Below, in pieces: positions 1 through 11,662 of a DNA stretch of 64,000 bases. Source of the DNA: Plazaster borealis (taxonomy: Eukaryota > Echinodermata > Asteroidea > Forcipulatida > Labidiasteridae). Positions within the stretch are counted from its first letter, which is position 1, and every line of letters begins with the position of its first letter. Under the pieces are notes generated by a model. The model did no database searches. It worked only from the letters and a program-made list of their open reading frames with translations, and was not told the DNA's origin. The position numbers and the translations under genes were made by a program. The DNA is taken from contig CM037464.1 of the NCBI GenBank assembly GCA_021014325.1, positions 6,975,127 to 7,039,126 of the forward strand, read 5' to 3'.

Positions 1-404
1 TCATAATCTAGTTGAATTTTATTGAATGCTCGTCCGCTTTTAATTGAGGACCGTTCCTCCTCCCTCCCCAATCGTTGCAAGTCTTTGGAACACTGCATTA
101 ACTCATGAATATTTTAGTCTTTATCAGTCCACATGTAGGTGGTCACGTTTTAGTGTAAATAAAAAGTGAAAACGATTCATGTTTTGTTAGAGATTGTGTG
201 CATTTTGTGACGGATGTAGAAACAAATTGATTTGTATTGTGAGAACTGACTTCATTTCCCTCTAGACTGTATACAACCTAAAAGCATTAAAGCTTTTCAA
301 TAACTTCTCAACACTAACATTCCCGGGTACGTGCTTATTAGGAGTTCGTTGAGTTAGGGTTGTGAGAAAGGGAGTGTCTAAGCAGCCCCAGCCCCCCTTT
401 CTTT
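1..404. other. Gene B intron, nothing recognised
   Basis: Low-GC intronic DNA 3' of the gene B WSC exon. The next gene B exon must lie beyond the window. Confidence 0.5.
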
Positions 405-760
405 TGTCACCATGGTGTGGCCGCGCGGTTTAGGTCACCGGACCAAATATCTGGTGTTATCAGCAGCAGAGTGTGGGTTCAAATCTCGGTCATGACACTT
501 GTGCCCTTTTGAGCAATGCACTTAACCCCACTTGCTTTGCAAACAGTTGGGAAGGTAGTGCTCCTATGTGGATGATACGCCATGCCTACATCCTGACGAA
601 CTGTGAAGGGGTAACCCTGTTTCAGCCGCATGAGTAGGTGGCAAAGTGCCCCTCGTGACAGTTGATTTTGGTTGAAAGTCAAAATCAGTTAGGTGTAGCC
701 CGCACCATGAAGTGGCTGTCCGGCTTTGTGATGTTAGGTGATTTCTCATGAAAAAAATAC
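405..760 (+). mobile_element. tRNA-derived SINE in gene B, 3' of the WSC exon
   Basis: Head has A-box-like TGTGGCCGCGCGGTT and B-box-like GTGTGGGTTCAAATCTCGGT, a degraded tRNA-Leu-type head. The body (545-749) closely matches 26937-27160 in gene A. Opposite in orientation to the host gene. Confidence 0.65.
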
Positions 761-809
761 TACACAGATTGAATGATGTTAGAGATTTGGGGGTATTCAG
801 TATACTTAC

Positions 810-1163
810 TACAGTCGTAAACGTCCACAATGAAGTCTGAACCACATGACTGTTGAGGGTTCCCTGAGCACTGGGCGTTGCAAGATGCCTCCGACAGCTT
901 GGCATTTCTGGCGTAATTAGCCGTGATATTACCGCAGAAACACTCGTCTCCAGCCTGCAGACCGGCGTACACGAAGTTGTTGTTCGTACAGCAGATCTCC
1001 ACACATATCTCTACGGTCATAGCGGAGCTGTCGCAGGCGGTGTTGGTGTGGTCGCAGCCGTTGCACCGTCCATCTATCTGGCCCGAGTTGCAGATCGCGG
1101 AGTAGCTCGGTAGGATGCGTTGGTCATCGGTACCGTCTGCAAAGCATCCGATGTATTGTTGCA
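810..1163 (-). CDS. Gene B exon: long WSC domain
   Basis: 354 nt (118 codons), class 1-1, acceptor TTTACAG, donor GTAAGT. It opens with the WSC signature YIGCFAD and contains ICVEICC, a central DECFCGN, ASCNAQC and QQSCGSDF. Compared with gene A it has an extra Cys-rich stretch between the first Cys and the ICVEIC block (NGCDHTNTAC), adding about 25 residues. Confidence 0.9.
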
Positions 1164-4100
1164 CTGTAAATAAAAGGAAGCCAACATTATGAAATCATGA
1201 AGGGGTGTTAAGAAAGCGAATAGCGAAAGAGACAATATAATATTGTATTTCTACATAATAATAATAAACACGACATTTATATAGCGCCTTTTACCAGAGG
1301 ATACAAAGCGCTGGGACTACAATTTTTGTCCTGCAAGGTATATTATATATATGTGGAGGTACGTTTGAAGTATGAGGCCTAGTCATTTATAGCACCATGC
1401 AATGGTATACAAGGTGCTGTGGCGCAATATATGCTGCCGATCAGACCAGGAACACCGGGGCGAACCCCTTCTCTTTACGATAAGTGCACTGGGTTCTTGT
1501 ACATGCATTACACAACACACGGGACCAACGGCTTTACGTCCCATCCGAAGGACGAAGCATGTGGTTAAGTGTCTTGCTTAAGGACACAAGTGTCACGACT
1601 GGGATTCGAACCCCCACATACCTGCTGGATATGCCCACCAGGGCCCAATTTCATAGAGCTGCTTAATTAAAGCAAACAAAGCTTTACAAATGTTCTGCTA
1701 TGCAAATTTAAGCAGGATGCCAGTCATAGATGGTAAATGAGAGATAATATTTTGGCTGGTAACCTTGTTCTGGTAAGCATAATCTTGTGAGTAGTCAGCT
1801 CTATGAAATTGGGCCCAGATAGACCCCTCGTGTAAACCGTCATCGGAAGTTAAGGTCAAACATTAATGGAAACGCGCGCGTGTCCTCGCGCCATGCTTAA
1901 CTGTCAGCCACGGGGGGGGGGGTCTTACTTTGACCTCAGTGAGGGCGCTGTTTGACCTCCTGTCGTCATATGCAAGATTAATTCGCTTTGATCATAATGA
2001 GTTAAAACGGCACAGGACTCAGCACTCTTTCTTTTGTTCTTGATCATAAAGTGCTTTTTGTTAGGATTTAAGGCATTTCACGGTGGAGATAGATATTGGT
2101 TAACTCAATACATTGATCCATGTCATTTGATTGATGGAACACGTGTCATCCATTGTTTTGTCCTGTTTTAAATTGCCTTAAGCTCCACAATTTCATATTG
2201 GAGTCCAATATGTATAACTACTGGACGTCGTTTCAAAAATAATCGTTCCCTGCCCGTTTGTCCAAATGAGGCAAGGCCCTGCCACGGCGGACAAGGTTTG
2301 TGTCTACATGGAGGCGTACACATTGTTTTAAGGTGTTTATTTTTTATTTTTTATAAAAAAAAAAAAAAAAATTTCGGAATGTGGGGTGGTTTATTGTGAG
2401 CAAATTTCAAACGACAAGGATCTATGTGTGAGTTATATAAAACAAGTATTGAACGCATTTCGTTCGCGCATTGTTGCAGAATATCAGTCAGTGAAATCCG
2501 GCTTTTCCATTTCACTCGGCTTCGCCTCGTGGAAAATGAGAAGTCCAGATTTCACCGCGTGATTATATTATTCTAAGACAATGCACAGTGCCTTGTCGTA
2601 GAATATAATCAAGCAGTGAAATTATGCACTCCTTTGCATCCGATATTTGTAAACAGGAACACCATTATAATGTCTTTTGGAATAGAGGTACTGATTCTGG
2701 AAAAGAGTAGGTGTTGTTAAATTATACTCCTCCTAAACGTTTCGACTAGTGTTCTCCACTCGTCACAATGGCTTTAAGTTAAGCCTGTATACCTGCTTAA
2801 TGTCTAGTGAAACAGAAAAAAATAGTGGCACGTTGAAACTATGGTTTCGATAAAATAGGTTATACAAACTTACGATATGATAAACATTGGATCTGAACCG
2901 TTTGACACGCGTCTACAAAGCTGCCCCACGGTCCCTTATCGCACTGACTCAAGGTAGTTTCCCGTCCAAAACACTGCACGTTATCGAGGACTATGGGCCG
3001 TCCTGTATTGGGCGTGTCTTGGAAAGGATCCGGCGGGAACTTCGCCCCATTGTAACCTGACAGAGAAAGAGAGAATGTCGGGAATTCTTGACAAAGGAAA
3101 ACGTTGTGAAATAGACATATGCAAATTAGTATCGCGGAGGCGTACTCTAATTTCTGCGAACATTCAGTGAACCTTGTGTGTGATTCTTTGCGTGAACATT
3201 CTAGTTGCAAAAATCTATGCACTGTTGGGTCCAAGAAGTTAAAAAAGAAGGTACCCGTTAAACTTGCCACCTTTAATATCAAGTTTTCCGCACCATGTAC
3301 ATTGTATGTGATTTGGTTCAAATCATAGTTTTCCGCGGCAGTTAGTGTCATTGCTCTTGAGTACCTGTATTCGGACAGCATCGGTCACTTTTTGAGTGAC
3401 CGTTTTGATAATAGCGTGTAATACATTTTTATGAAGAACACAATCATTTCAATTGGCCCAAACCATAGATATGGACCCTACTAAATTGAACAACCAGGTC
3501 ACTGCTTACAGCCGTTGTACAAGTATACAGAAGAAGCCATCTGTATTTCACCCAGTAGTGGCTATTGACCCCAATGTCAAGATAACTGCTGTAACAATTC
3601 CTATGGGAATTCCGGGAGAGCTGGTCATTGATGGATTTTGTGTGAAACAACCCACCCGATGGTAACAAAACAATTGGCATGCTATTTGGCTTGGTGTAGT
3701 TTGGGAATTTTGATTTTTTTAGATTTTTGAAGGAAACAAATGTGCAGTACCGACTTGTTAAATTACAATCGGACACTCATTAAAGGCACTGAACACGTTT
3801 GGAAATTGTCAAAGACCAGTGTTCTCACTTGGTGTATCCCAATAATTATATGCATAAAATAACAAACCTGTGAAAATTTGGGCTCAATTGGTCATCGAAG
3901 TCAAGAAAATGTTGAAAGAAAAAACACCCTTGTTGTACAAATTTGTGTGCTTTCAGATAGGAATAAAAACTTCTTGCAAGAAGTTTTTATTATTTTGTTG
4001 AGAAATTACCTCTTTCTCAAAAACTAAACGTTACTTCAGAGGGAGTCGTTTCTCACAATGTTTTATACTATCAACAGCTCTCCGTTGCTCGTTACCAAGT

Positions 4101-5092
4101 CAGTTTTTATGTTAATATATATTTTGAGTAATTACCAAACGTGTACAGTGCCTTTAAGTGACCGATGGCTTCATGGAGTGTTAAAGTCAAATTACATTTT
4201 TCTGCGATCTTGAATTATGTTTACGCTATAGTTGTACATTATTTCTCTATCGTGGCTATATTCACTGCTTTTTAATTGAACGCTTTGGCTATGGCCTGGA
4301 TCTCAAAAAGTGGTTATATTGAAGATTGATTATTCAACAGCGAAGATTATAGAGCGCCAAGAGCGCAAAATTGGGAACTCGGACTGAAATGTGAAAATGT
4401 GCACTGGACGCCATTTCAGCAAGCAACTCTTTTGATGGAACTGTAGATCAGTGCAGACAATAATATAAATTGCTCCAGTTCCCCATCTTGTGCATTCGCA
4501 GTTCTATAATCTTTGTTTTATTTCTACCCCCATGATTCAAAAGTGACTTTAAAGTCAGGGTATACTTTTAGTAATTATCAAATACCAGTATTCTCACTTG
4601 GTGTATCCCAACATATGCATACAATAAAAAACCTGTGAACATTTGGGCTCAATTGGCCATCGAAGTTGCCAGGAAATAATGAAATAAAGAAAAAACACCC
4701 TTGTTGCACAGAATTGTGTGCTTTCAGATGCCTGAGAAAGGCTTCATGCCTAAAGCCTTTCTCAGATTCAAATTTTGTGCGTGAAAAATTCAACTCTAAA
4801 ACTATATTTCTTCAAAGGGGGTCGTTTCTAACAATGTTTTATAATATCAACAGCTCGCCAGTGCTCTTACCAAGTAAGTTGTCATGGTCATTAATTTGTA
4901 GAGTTGTAATTACCAAAGGTATACCCTCGCTTTAAAAAAACTCACCTTCCTGCTTGCAGACTACATGGGCGTCTTTATGATCCCATTGCGTGTCGCACAC
5001 TCGTCCCCAGACACCATCGTGAAATATTTCCAAGTACCCACTTTGACTATTGATGCCCCGTCTTAGTCTGATCGAGCCCTCAGTTCCCTGGG
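810..5092 (-). CDS. Gene B: SRCR-WSC receptor paralogue, truncated by the window edge
   Basis: Three exons (4946-5092, 2874-3056, 810-1163) are in phase and encode about 228 residues: a complete six-Cys SRCR domain followed by a long WSC domain. The reading frame leaves the last exon at phase 1, so coding continues below position 1. Order, exon phases and the SRCR intron position equal those of gene A, whose stop lies 13 kb upstream on the same strand. This is therefore a tandem paralogue; CUB, sushi and TM exons are expected next but not seen. The signal-peptide exon should lie between 5.1 and 18.1 kb; I could not identify it. No frameshift or stop was found in the visible exons, so the gene appears intact as far as it goes. 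Surface recognition role by homology of domains only. Confidence 0.85.
1253..1640 (-). mobile_element. tRNA-Leu-headed SINE, reversed
   Basis: Tail AATAATAATAAA with TTTATATAGCGCC at the low end, head at the high end with B box GGGATTCGAACCCCCACA in reverse. The middle has CGAAGGACGAAGCATGTGGT, shared with 34575-35008 and 60640-60930. In gene B intron upstream of the WSC exon. Confidence 0.7.
1641..1816 (+). mobile_element. GGGCCC-TIR MITE
   Basis: 176 bp with perfect 20-bp terminal inverted repeats, GGGCCCAATTTCATAGAGCT. Non-coding. Lies in the gene B intron upstream of the WSC exon, directly beside a SINE head. Confidence 0.8.
1817..2873. other. Gene B intron, repeats only
   Basis: Contains A/T and G runs (1912, 2355) and a foldback-like segment at 2455-2620 (CGGCTTCGCCTCGTGGAAAA). 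The block ACAAGGATCTATGTGTG near 2416 recurs at 22410. No exon seen. Confidence 0.5.
2874..3056 (-). CDS. Gene B exon: C-terminal half of SRCR domain
   Basis: 183 nt, class 1-1, acceptor TTTCTCTGTCAG, donor GTAAGT. After the joined Gly it reads YNGAKF, then PIVLDNVQCFGRETTLSQC and a closing VQIQC. It is closer to the canonical SRCR core than the gene A copy (LDNVQC...E..L..C). Confidence 0.9.
3530..3725 (-). repeat. Dispersed repeat, copy 1 (inverted)
   Basis: Shares about 170 bp with 11487-11662 in reverse: TTTCACCCAGTAGTGGCTAT, CCATAGGAATTGT and CCAAATAGCATGCC. The short ORFs on both strands are not conserved between copies. Confidence 0.55.
3780..4157 (+). mobile_element. TTAA-type MITE, subfamily 1
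   Basis: Flanked by TTAA on both sides, with terminal inverted repeats AGGCACTGAACACGTTTGG and CCAAACGTGTACAGTGCCT. A perfect 30-bp palindrome centred on CTTGCAAG lies at 3962-3991. It sits in the gene B intron between the SRCR halves. TTAA duplications are typical of piggyBac-like transposition. Confidence 0.85.
4549..4935 (+). mobile_element. TTAA-type MITE abutting a gene B splice donor
   Basis: TTAA at both ends; shares internal sequence with subfamily 1 (CTCACTTGGTGTATCCCAAC) but has ends AGGGTATAC/GTATACCCT. Central palindrome CTGAGAAAGGCTTCATGCC and its complement. Its right end is only about 10 bp from the 3' border of the SRCR exon at 4946. Confidence 0.8.
4946..5092 (-). CDS. Gene B exon: N-terminal half of SRCR domain
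   Basis: 147 nt, class 1-1, using the acceptor GATATAG. A second AG five bases downstream would give phase 0 and is less likely. It reads GSIRLRRG, then WGRVCDTQWDHKDAHVVCK. The donor is GTGAGT, and a MITE begins only a few bases beyond it (4549-4935). Confidence 0.85.
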
Positions 5093-5451
5093 CTATATCG
5101 TAAATAAGAAAAGAAGAAAGTACACTGCAATGCAGACTGAAATCACACTCTTCTGACCAAAATGTCACTACTTTCAGAACATTAATTGTGAATGCTTTCT
5201 GTTTTAAAACTTATCATTGGCATTAAATAACCTTTTCTTTGGTCAAACATCTATATCATTTTGGTGTTAGGCTTTTTGAAAAGGTTTCCAGTAAATACTC
5301 TTCACAAACCAAAACAAACCCAACCCAAACAAAACATCGAACATGGAAATAGTATTTGGTAACATAAAACAAAGAAACAAAGTTTTGCATACATTATTGA
5401 GCAAAATAACTGTTTCAATCTAAAATCTCATTGATTACAAACTCAAGACCT

Positions 5452-5638
5452 GGGCCCAATTTCATAGAGCTGCTTAAGCAAAAAATATTGCTTAACAATG
5501 TTCTGCTAAGCAGAAATGAGCAGCATACCAGCCGAAAATTGTGACATGGTAGTTTGGCTGGTAACTTAATTCTGGTAAGCAACATTTTATTGCGCTTAGC
5601 TACTTTTTGTGCTTAAGCAGCTCTATGAATTTGGGCCC
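5452..5638 (+). mobile_element. GGGCCC-TIR MITE
   Basis: 187 bp; TIRs of about 28 bp beginning GGGCCCAATTTCATAGAGCT and continuing GCTTAAGC, one mismatch between the ends. Second copy of the 1641 family. Confidence 0.8.
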
Positions 5639-6598
5639 TGTGTACCAAGAGAAATATTTCTGTCTGAAATAAACCCCTTGGAATGCATAGGCCGCCATCG
5701 CCGAGTTCAAACACCAAGAACGCGTGTGAACGCGCACGCACAACTCTCAGCCAAGCGCCTCGTCCCATCCAAAGTAGCCTTTTGTCAAGGCACACGCTTG
5801 TCTTTTTTCGTGCGTGACATGTGGGGGTGCCACATGCGCCTTGACTCAAGGCTACATCCAAAGGCGTTGGGATGGGCTGACGTATACACATGCGCATTAG
5901 ACCATTCCCCCGTCCTACTATAACCCCAAATTACCTCGTCCTGTTTACGAAAGAATCGACTATCAATAATAATGTAGCTCTTCTTTGTAAATCCATTGCA
6001 AATAATTATTATCATTCTTATGCCTTGTACTAAAAAAAGGATTCGATCGCCAGATTCTTTGTATTATTCATGGAGCCTCTATGCTTTATCAATACATGTG
6101 AATGTTGTGATTGTGCGCATTGCGCTGACTGCTGCAATACAATTTTTGCCACTATGACCTCGGTGAGGGCGCTGTTTCAAGATGTGACGTCATATGCAAA
6201 TAATAGAATACCAGCTCCCCCCACGAAAAATTAAATAAAAAATGAATAATAGAAAATAAATAAATAAATACATACATAAATAAATAATAATAAGAAATAT
6301 CACAATTGTTATTTCGATTGCCGCAATCGAAAAAAGATTATAATTATTATTGACGTGTATAAAACGCCTCGCAAAACAAAACGTTTTTCGTCATTTTCAG
6401 TCAAACGTGACCGCCAGTTTACGAAATCTTCTCAGGGTCGTTGAATTGAATTTTCACTGAAAACTAGATTATGATAAATATACCTCTCCAAACAACAACG
6501 ATGAACGGTTCCCTCCCCGTACCGAAATCCCCCACTGCCATGGTTTTTCTGTACGTAAAGTTTCCCGATGACTGAATAACGAGTCTAATTGAATCCTC
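5639..6598. other. Intergenic, imperfect inverted repeats and AT-rich DNA
   Basis: 5700-5890 holds imperfect inverted blocks (CAAGCGCCTCGTCCCATCC / GGCGTTGGGATGGG); 6230-6300 is an AAAT-rich run. The gene B first exon may lie between here and 18.1 kb but was not identified. Confidence 0.4.
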
Positions 6599-7520
6599 TT
6601 AAAGGTAGGGTCTTATACTGGGTTTTGTCAACGTGATGCTGATTTACAAGCACAAGAAAGATACAACCCTCAGAGCAGCCACGGGAACAATTTTACATGT
6701 TGGATCCCCGGGGAGCACACGAGAGGCACTGGTAAATAACTGTGTTTGGGGGCACAATTCTTGTTCTAATGGTTTGAACAGATGAATAGATGTTCCCTGG
6801 ACCCACACACTAAATATTGAAGCATTATGGAAATCTACACATTGGTTCACTACTAATTTTCCAAACATAGTACATTTCGAAAGGATTAAGTTTTTGTGCA
6901 CAAAAAGGTGTTTTTGTGTGCACGTTATAATGGGACCCAGCTTTCCCACACTATTTGTCAACCTCTGAGTTCACTCACCCATAAATCACAAAAGATGTTT
7001 AAATATAGTTAAAAAAAAGCAGAATTGATCCACACATTTTGTAATATTATTACAAAAAGTTTGAAGCTGGTCCTCTCAACTGCGCCCAGTGGCTGCTCGG
7101 AAGGTTAAAAGTCACCAGTGAGTGAATGTTCAGCTGAACACAGTGTATACTTGTTCAGAAACAGTACAAACAATGTCAAGGTAGTTTCACCAAGAACGTC
7201 AAATCCATCCAATCTATCCACGAGGTGACAGCGGGTACCAACCGCATATCTGCTGCAGTATTCGCGAACGGACACCACGGAAATTTGAAGTTTCAATCAA
7301 CCCTCAGAAATATGAGAAACGGTTCAAGCATGAATCGTTTCTCAGATTCAAATGTTTTGGGGTGAACAATTTTTCCAAACCATATTACTTCGAATGGGCC
7401 TTTCTCAAAACAGTTTATACTATAATTTTTATACTATCAGCAGCTGCAGTGCTTCTTAGCAAGTAAGTTTTTATGGTCATTAATTGTTGGAGTTTTTACC
7501 AATCTATTTGACCCTACCTT
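6599..7520 (+). mobile_element. TTAA-type MITE (GGTAGGGTC end) with nested insertion
   Basis: Begins TTAAAGGTAGGGTC and ends GACCCTACCTT. Compared with the copy at 40707-41157 it is interrupted near 6668-7105 by about 435 bp that itself starts CAGAGCAGCCAC and ends GTGGCTGCTCGG, so a second TIR element is nested inside. Hairpin GAGAAACGGTTCAAGC/GAATCGTTTCTC at 7311-7341. Confidence 0.7.
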
Positions 7521-8168
7521 TGTGCGTAATATTCAGTTCTGTCTACAAATCTTGATGCACATTCTTGACCCCTGTTAGGACAGCTCGACTCAAAAACAGC
7601 CCAGTACCCGATCTTATCAATTTGTTGAACAGATAGAGTCTCTGTGAGCAGCATTTTAACCAATACAAATAAAACTAGTCATAGGTGTTTGTGAACAAAC
7701 ACAAAGCTGTTCCGTGCTGTTTCACATTATTTTGGTTAACCGCTCCAGACCTTTAACTTCAAGTGATGCCTAACAACCTAAACCTGATCTTCATTCACAT
7801 ACTGACTGATGTAAAACTGACTTTAAACCTGACCCTGAATCTGACCTTAACTATGATCTTCATTCTAACTAAACCATGTGCTAAAGGACCCTAATTCGTA
7901 CCATCATCTCCATTGGAGCGTGGTTCAGGAAGAGTGATTTATTTTAATGTAACTTCCTGTTTGGATCGCCCATCGCAACTTCTTATACATTCAGCGAACT
8001 ATATTATTGAGCACAATTAACTTGTCTCAAAAGAAAAACTATTTATTGAAGCTATCAGACAGCATAAATGGGAGGGAATTTAGTGACCAATGGTAAAACC
8101 ATCAGCGCACTTGTTAAAGAAGCAGGCTCGTCATCACAAAGATCATTTCCCCCTCCGTCATTCGTCCT

Positions 8169-8213
8169 ATGGGGACATACTCGCGGTTTTCGTTGTTTGT
8201 TATTGCTGTTCTG
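8169..8213 (+). CDS. Possible signal-peptide first exon (plus strand)
   Basis: ATG followed by GTYSRFSLFVIAVL and a good donor (CTG|GTAAGAG), phase 0. It would suit a secretory first exon, but the strand is opposite to genes A and B, and no plus-strand continuation was seen. Confidence 0.2.
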
Positions 8214-8374
8214 GTAAGAGTTTACATAATTCCTGCATCACTGCATAAGCGAATTGGGTTTGTTTTCCCTTTGGTAGTCTTAGACTGGTAGTGGACTTGA
8301 GGCTTTGTGGTGCACAATAATTGTAAATTATCAAGGAAAACAAGACCTTGACCTTTACTCGTGTCAGCTTTCAA

Positions 8375-8748
8375 TTAAAGGCATCGTACACGTTTGGTAA
8401 TTGTCAAAGACCTGTGTTCTCATTTGGTATATCCCAACATATGCATCAAATAACAAGCCTGTGAAAATTTGGGCTCAATTGGTCATCGAAGTTGCAAGAA
8501 AATGATGAAAGAAAATACACCCTTGTAGTACAAATTTGTGTGCTTTCAGTTAGGAATAAAAACGTCTTGCAAGAAGTTTTTATTATTTTAGTGAGAAATT
8601 ACCTCTTTCGCGCAAACTACGTTACTTCAGAGGGAGTCGTTTCTCACAATGTTTTAAACTATCAACAGCTCTCTGTTGCTTGTTACCAAGTCAGTTTTTA
8701 TGCTAATATATATTTTGAGTAATTACCAAACGTGTACGATGCCTTTAA
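8375..8748 (+). mobile_element. TTAA-type MITE, subfamily 1
   Basis: Same family as 3780-4157: TTAA target duplication, termini AGGCATCGTACACGTTTGG and CCAAACGTGTACGATGCCT, and the central AAACGTCTTGCAAGAAG hairpin. Non-coding. Confidence 0.85.
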
Positions 8749-8767
8749 TGTACAAATGTATTTACTG

Positions 8768-8992
8768 GTTAAATGTACACTATTGTCTAGCACTTTTTAG
8801 ATTCATGGTGTCGACTCCGAAGGACAGTGCTTACCATGGTGCATACCTCAGACAATAAACCATTGCAAGCAGTCACGCAACAATTCATATGGATGTTAAC
8901 TTTCAATACACATTTTGTCAATGGAACTGTGAAACTTTCACATGACAAAATTGAAATGGTTAATTGTACACTATTGTCTAGCACTTTTTAGA
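8768..8992 (+). repeat. 35-bp direct repeats flanking about 150 bp
   Basis: TGTACACTATTGTCTAGCAC followed by TTTTTAGA occurs at about 8774 and 8965. The spacer has no ORF. Could be the ends of a small element or a local duplication. Confidence 0.5.
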
Positions 8993-9275
8993 GCCATGGG
9001 TTTTGTACAAAACACGCATTAAATGATGTCATGGTGACGTCGTCCGGCGTTTTAGGCCAACAAATAGTTATAGGTGTCCCACATGTATACAATCGAACAA
9101 AGTTTGATGATCGGACGTATACTTTTTGAGATATGGTGGTCTCAACATTGGCTAATTAAATATTCATGTCATGCCAATAAGTCAATTTATTAATGATGTT
9201 AAGCTGACTAACTATGTTTTTCGATAAGTTATATAGACCTACTTTGATATAATATAGGATTAAACTCTTTCATAT

Positions 9276-9640
9276 TAAAGGGTTTCAATACTAAAATTTT
9301 AAAATTACCGTTTTGTTATTGGAACCCACTGTATGTTTAAGTCCTATTTATAGCTGTAGATGTATACCATAAAACTAACCCGTGAACATTTCATTTCAAA
9401 AGGTGGTTTTTGAGAACAATCTGCAATTGGAAAACACAATCTGAGAAGCGTTACTGCAGTAACGCTTCTCAGATTCAAATTTGTTGGGGTTAAAAGTGAT
9501 ATATTTTTCCATAACCGCAGAACTTTGATGTGAAAAGTTTCTCAAAATGCATTGTACTATCCAAAGCTGCTGTCTTACCAAGTTAGTTTTCATTGCCATT
9601 AATTTTCAGAGTCTTACAAAACGCATACACTTAAGCTAAG
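9276..9640 (+). mobile_element. TTAA-type MITE, subfamily 2 (degenerate ends)
   Basis: Aligns with 36587-36986 over most of its length. At 9438-9471 it has a perfect 34-bp palindrome with arm TCTGAGAAGCGTTACTG. Ends are eroded. Non-coding. Confidence 0.65.
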
Positions 9641-9690
9641 TATGACTTTAGGAGGAAACAAAATTTGTGTACAAATCTTGACGAAAACAA

Positions 9691-9720
9691 GAGCTGTTCC
9701 GACTACTATGTCGGAACAGC
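9691..9720. repeat. Perfect hairpin
   Basis: Arms AGCTGTTCCGAC and GTCGGAACAGCT around a TACTAT loop. Probably the centre of a decayed foldback element. Confidence 0.6.
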
Positions 9721-10033
9721 TGAAAATAATAATTTGTCTACACTGTCTTTGAGCCAGCAAAAACTTTATGTGCATATAATCATCTCTTCATTTCTTGTTT
9801 ATTGACAAATTATAATGTGTTTTCAATGTGTTTAATGTTTCCCATAATTATTTTGATATTTTTAATAACTAATATAATTGTTTGTGCAATTTTACACTTG
9901 AGTTATGATGTGAAAATGTTAATAAAAATATACCAATGTACAAAATATACCAACATATCTCTTGCATCACTAAATAAGCATATTAGTGATCAACATTGAT
10001 CAATACAGACAACCACACAACCAACGACGGTGT

Positions 10034-10408
10034 TTAAAGGAAAGTTACAGAACTGGTAATTAAAATTTTCTTTAAGACCACAGATTTACATAAAACTTAC
10101 ACGGTCTATGATGATGATAGTAGAAAACATTCCTAGAAATATTTCTGTCTGAAATGCCATTTTTGATGAGAAATAAATAAAACTAATTTCCGATTGGAGT
10201 TTATCGCTCATGAGCGTTTTATTCATGCATTGTATAACACATGCAAATGTGTAATCGTTTTTTCACAATTTTCTCGTGACCCAGATGGTCGATCGATCTC
10301 AAACTTCTACAGGTTTGTCAGTTTATGTATATGGTGGATTATATGAAGTGCTTACACTGCCAGCAACTGTTTTGTTAGCAAAAACCAATTCTGTAATGTT
10401 CCTTCAAG
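10034..10408 (+). mobile_element. TTAA-type MITE, GGAAAGTTACAG ends
   Basis: Starts TTAAAGGAAAGTTACAGAAC and ends with the imperfect complement (CAATTCTGTAATGTTCCTT). The right TTAA is degraded to TCAA. Internal sequence is unlike subfamilies 1 and 2. Confidence 0.6.
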
Positions 10409-10469
10409 CCTTATGCGTATTCGTTAAGTTAATATGGCCCAACACAAGATTCAAAAAAAAAAAAAAAAA

Positions 10470-11022
10470 TGGGATTCGATTTTGATGAAGACAGCATTAA
10501 CGAAACGTCGATTGACGACATCTTACCTTGTATCGTAGGGGTTTTACTAATCAGAAGAAATGTCAAATACGCAGTTAGTAGGCAAATCAGCTCGACGCAA
10601 CCCGTCATCATTGCATGCTGTTCTGTTTGACAAAAATCACGAACTGCTAAAACACCATCTCCATCAGAGAAAGAAAGTCTTACAGACGTTGAAGGTAAAT
10701 TCCAGTGATGTTTTTGTCCAAACCGAACACTCTTCTCTCAATAATGTTGAATCTGCGTTAAAAATGTTCCATTAGTCGAGCTAGAGTTGAACAACGTGAA
10801 TCCAAGTCCAGACTGCTCAGTGCTGAATGTAACAATCTATACAGAATCGAATTCTCACGATACGGCGATGACCGAAATACAATGCGATTTAGCCCACATT
10901 CATTGTCTGGAAAATCGATTGACAGTACCGAGGGGAAAACATCCAACCAGCTCCAGCCAGCCGATAGCTCTCTATTGTTTCAAGGAGAGCAAACATCGAT
11001 AATACCGCTTACCCATTAGTTA
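10470..11022 (+). pseudogene. Coding-like relic with frameshifts, family unknown
   Basis: Three consecutive frames read like one polar protein broken by shifts: GFDFDEDSINETSIDDILPC, then LHAVLFDKNHELLKHHLHQR with KKVLQTLKVNSSDVFVQTEH, then RARVEQRESKSRLLSAECNN to a TAG at about 11020. Codon texture and the charged composition are unlike neighbouring repeats. An A16 run just upstream may hint at retroposition. I do not recognise the protein. Confidence 0.3.
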
Positions 11023-11486
11023 AAACTAATAATATTTGCCCTGCTGTCTTGTTGTGATTTCATCCTTGAGCTTCATAAACCGATGTTTACTTCATAAAAC
11101 ACCAAGGCGTACTGGTACATTTTGTTCAATTTATAATAGACAAATCTGTATTGTGCAATCTAATACAGATATATCTAGTTTATCGTTATCAATGGAGATA
11201 TCAAGCCTGCTATATGTATTATTATAGCTATATTTCTATTTCATGTGTAGGCTCATCTCTAAACGCAACGGGGATTATAGTAATAGATATATTCTTTATT
11301 CCCCGATGAATTGTGAGATTCTCACCACCAACATGATATATGTTTTTCTTTGGTACTTCTGTACAAGAGGAAAAAGAGTCTGTTAACCTTGCGTGATGCC
11401 GTCAGATTCTTATCAAGTATCCGTTTTTAATTAAACAGTCAGTAGGCCTACTCCGCTAATTTTTTTATTTTTATTTTAAATCTACA

Positions 11487-11662
11487 ACAATTCCAAGTTC
11501 CCCATAACTACACCTAGCCAAATAGCATGCCGATTGTCTTGTTACAATGGGGGGGGGGGCACCAAAGAAAATTCATCAGCGACCAGCTATCCCAGACTTC
11601 CCATAGTAATTGTACAACAAGTACTTGGCCTTGGGGCTAATAGCCACTACTGGGTGAAACGA
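11487..11662 (+). repeat. Dispersed repeat, copy 2
   Basis: Partner of 3530-3725; interrupted by a G10 run at 11550. No coding evidence. Confidence 0.55.

Noticed and set aside
564..1004. 146-codon ORF overlapping the WSC exon
   Set aside because: Out-of-frame shadow of the gene B WSC exon; lacks the Cys pattern.
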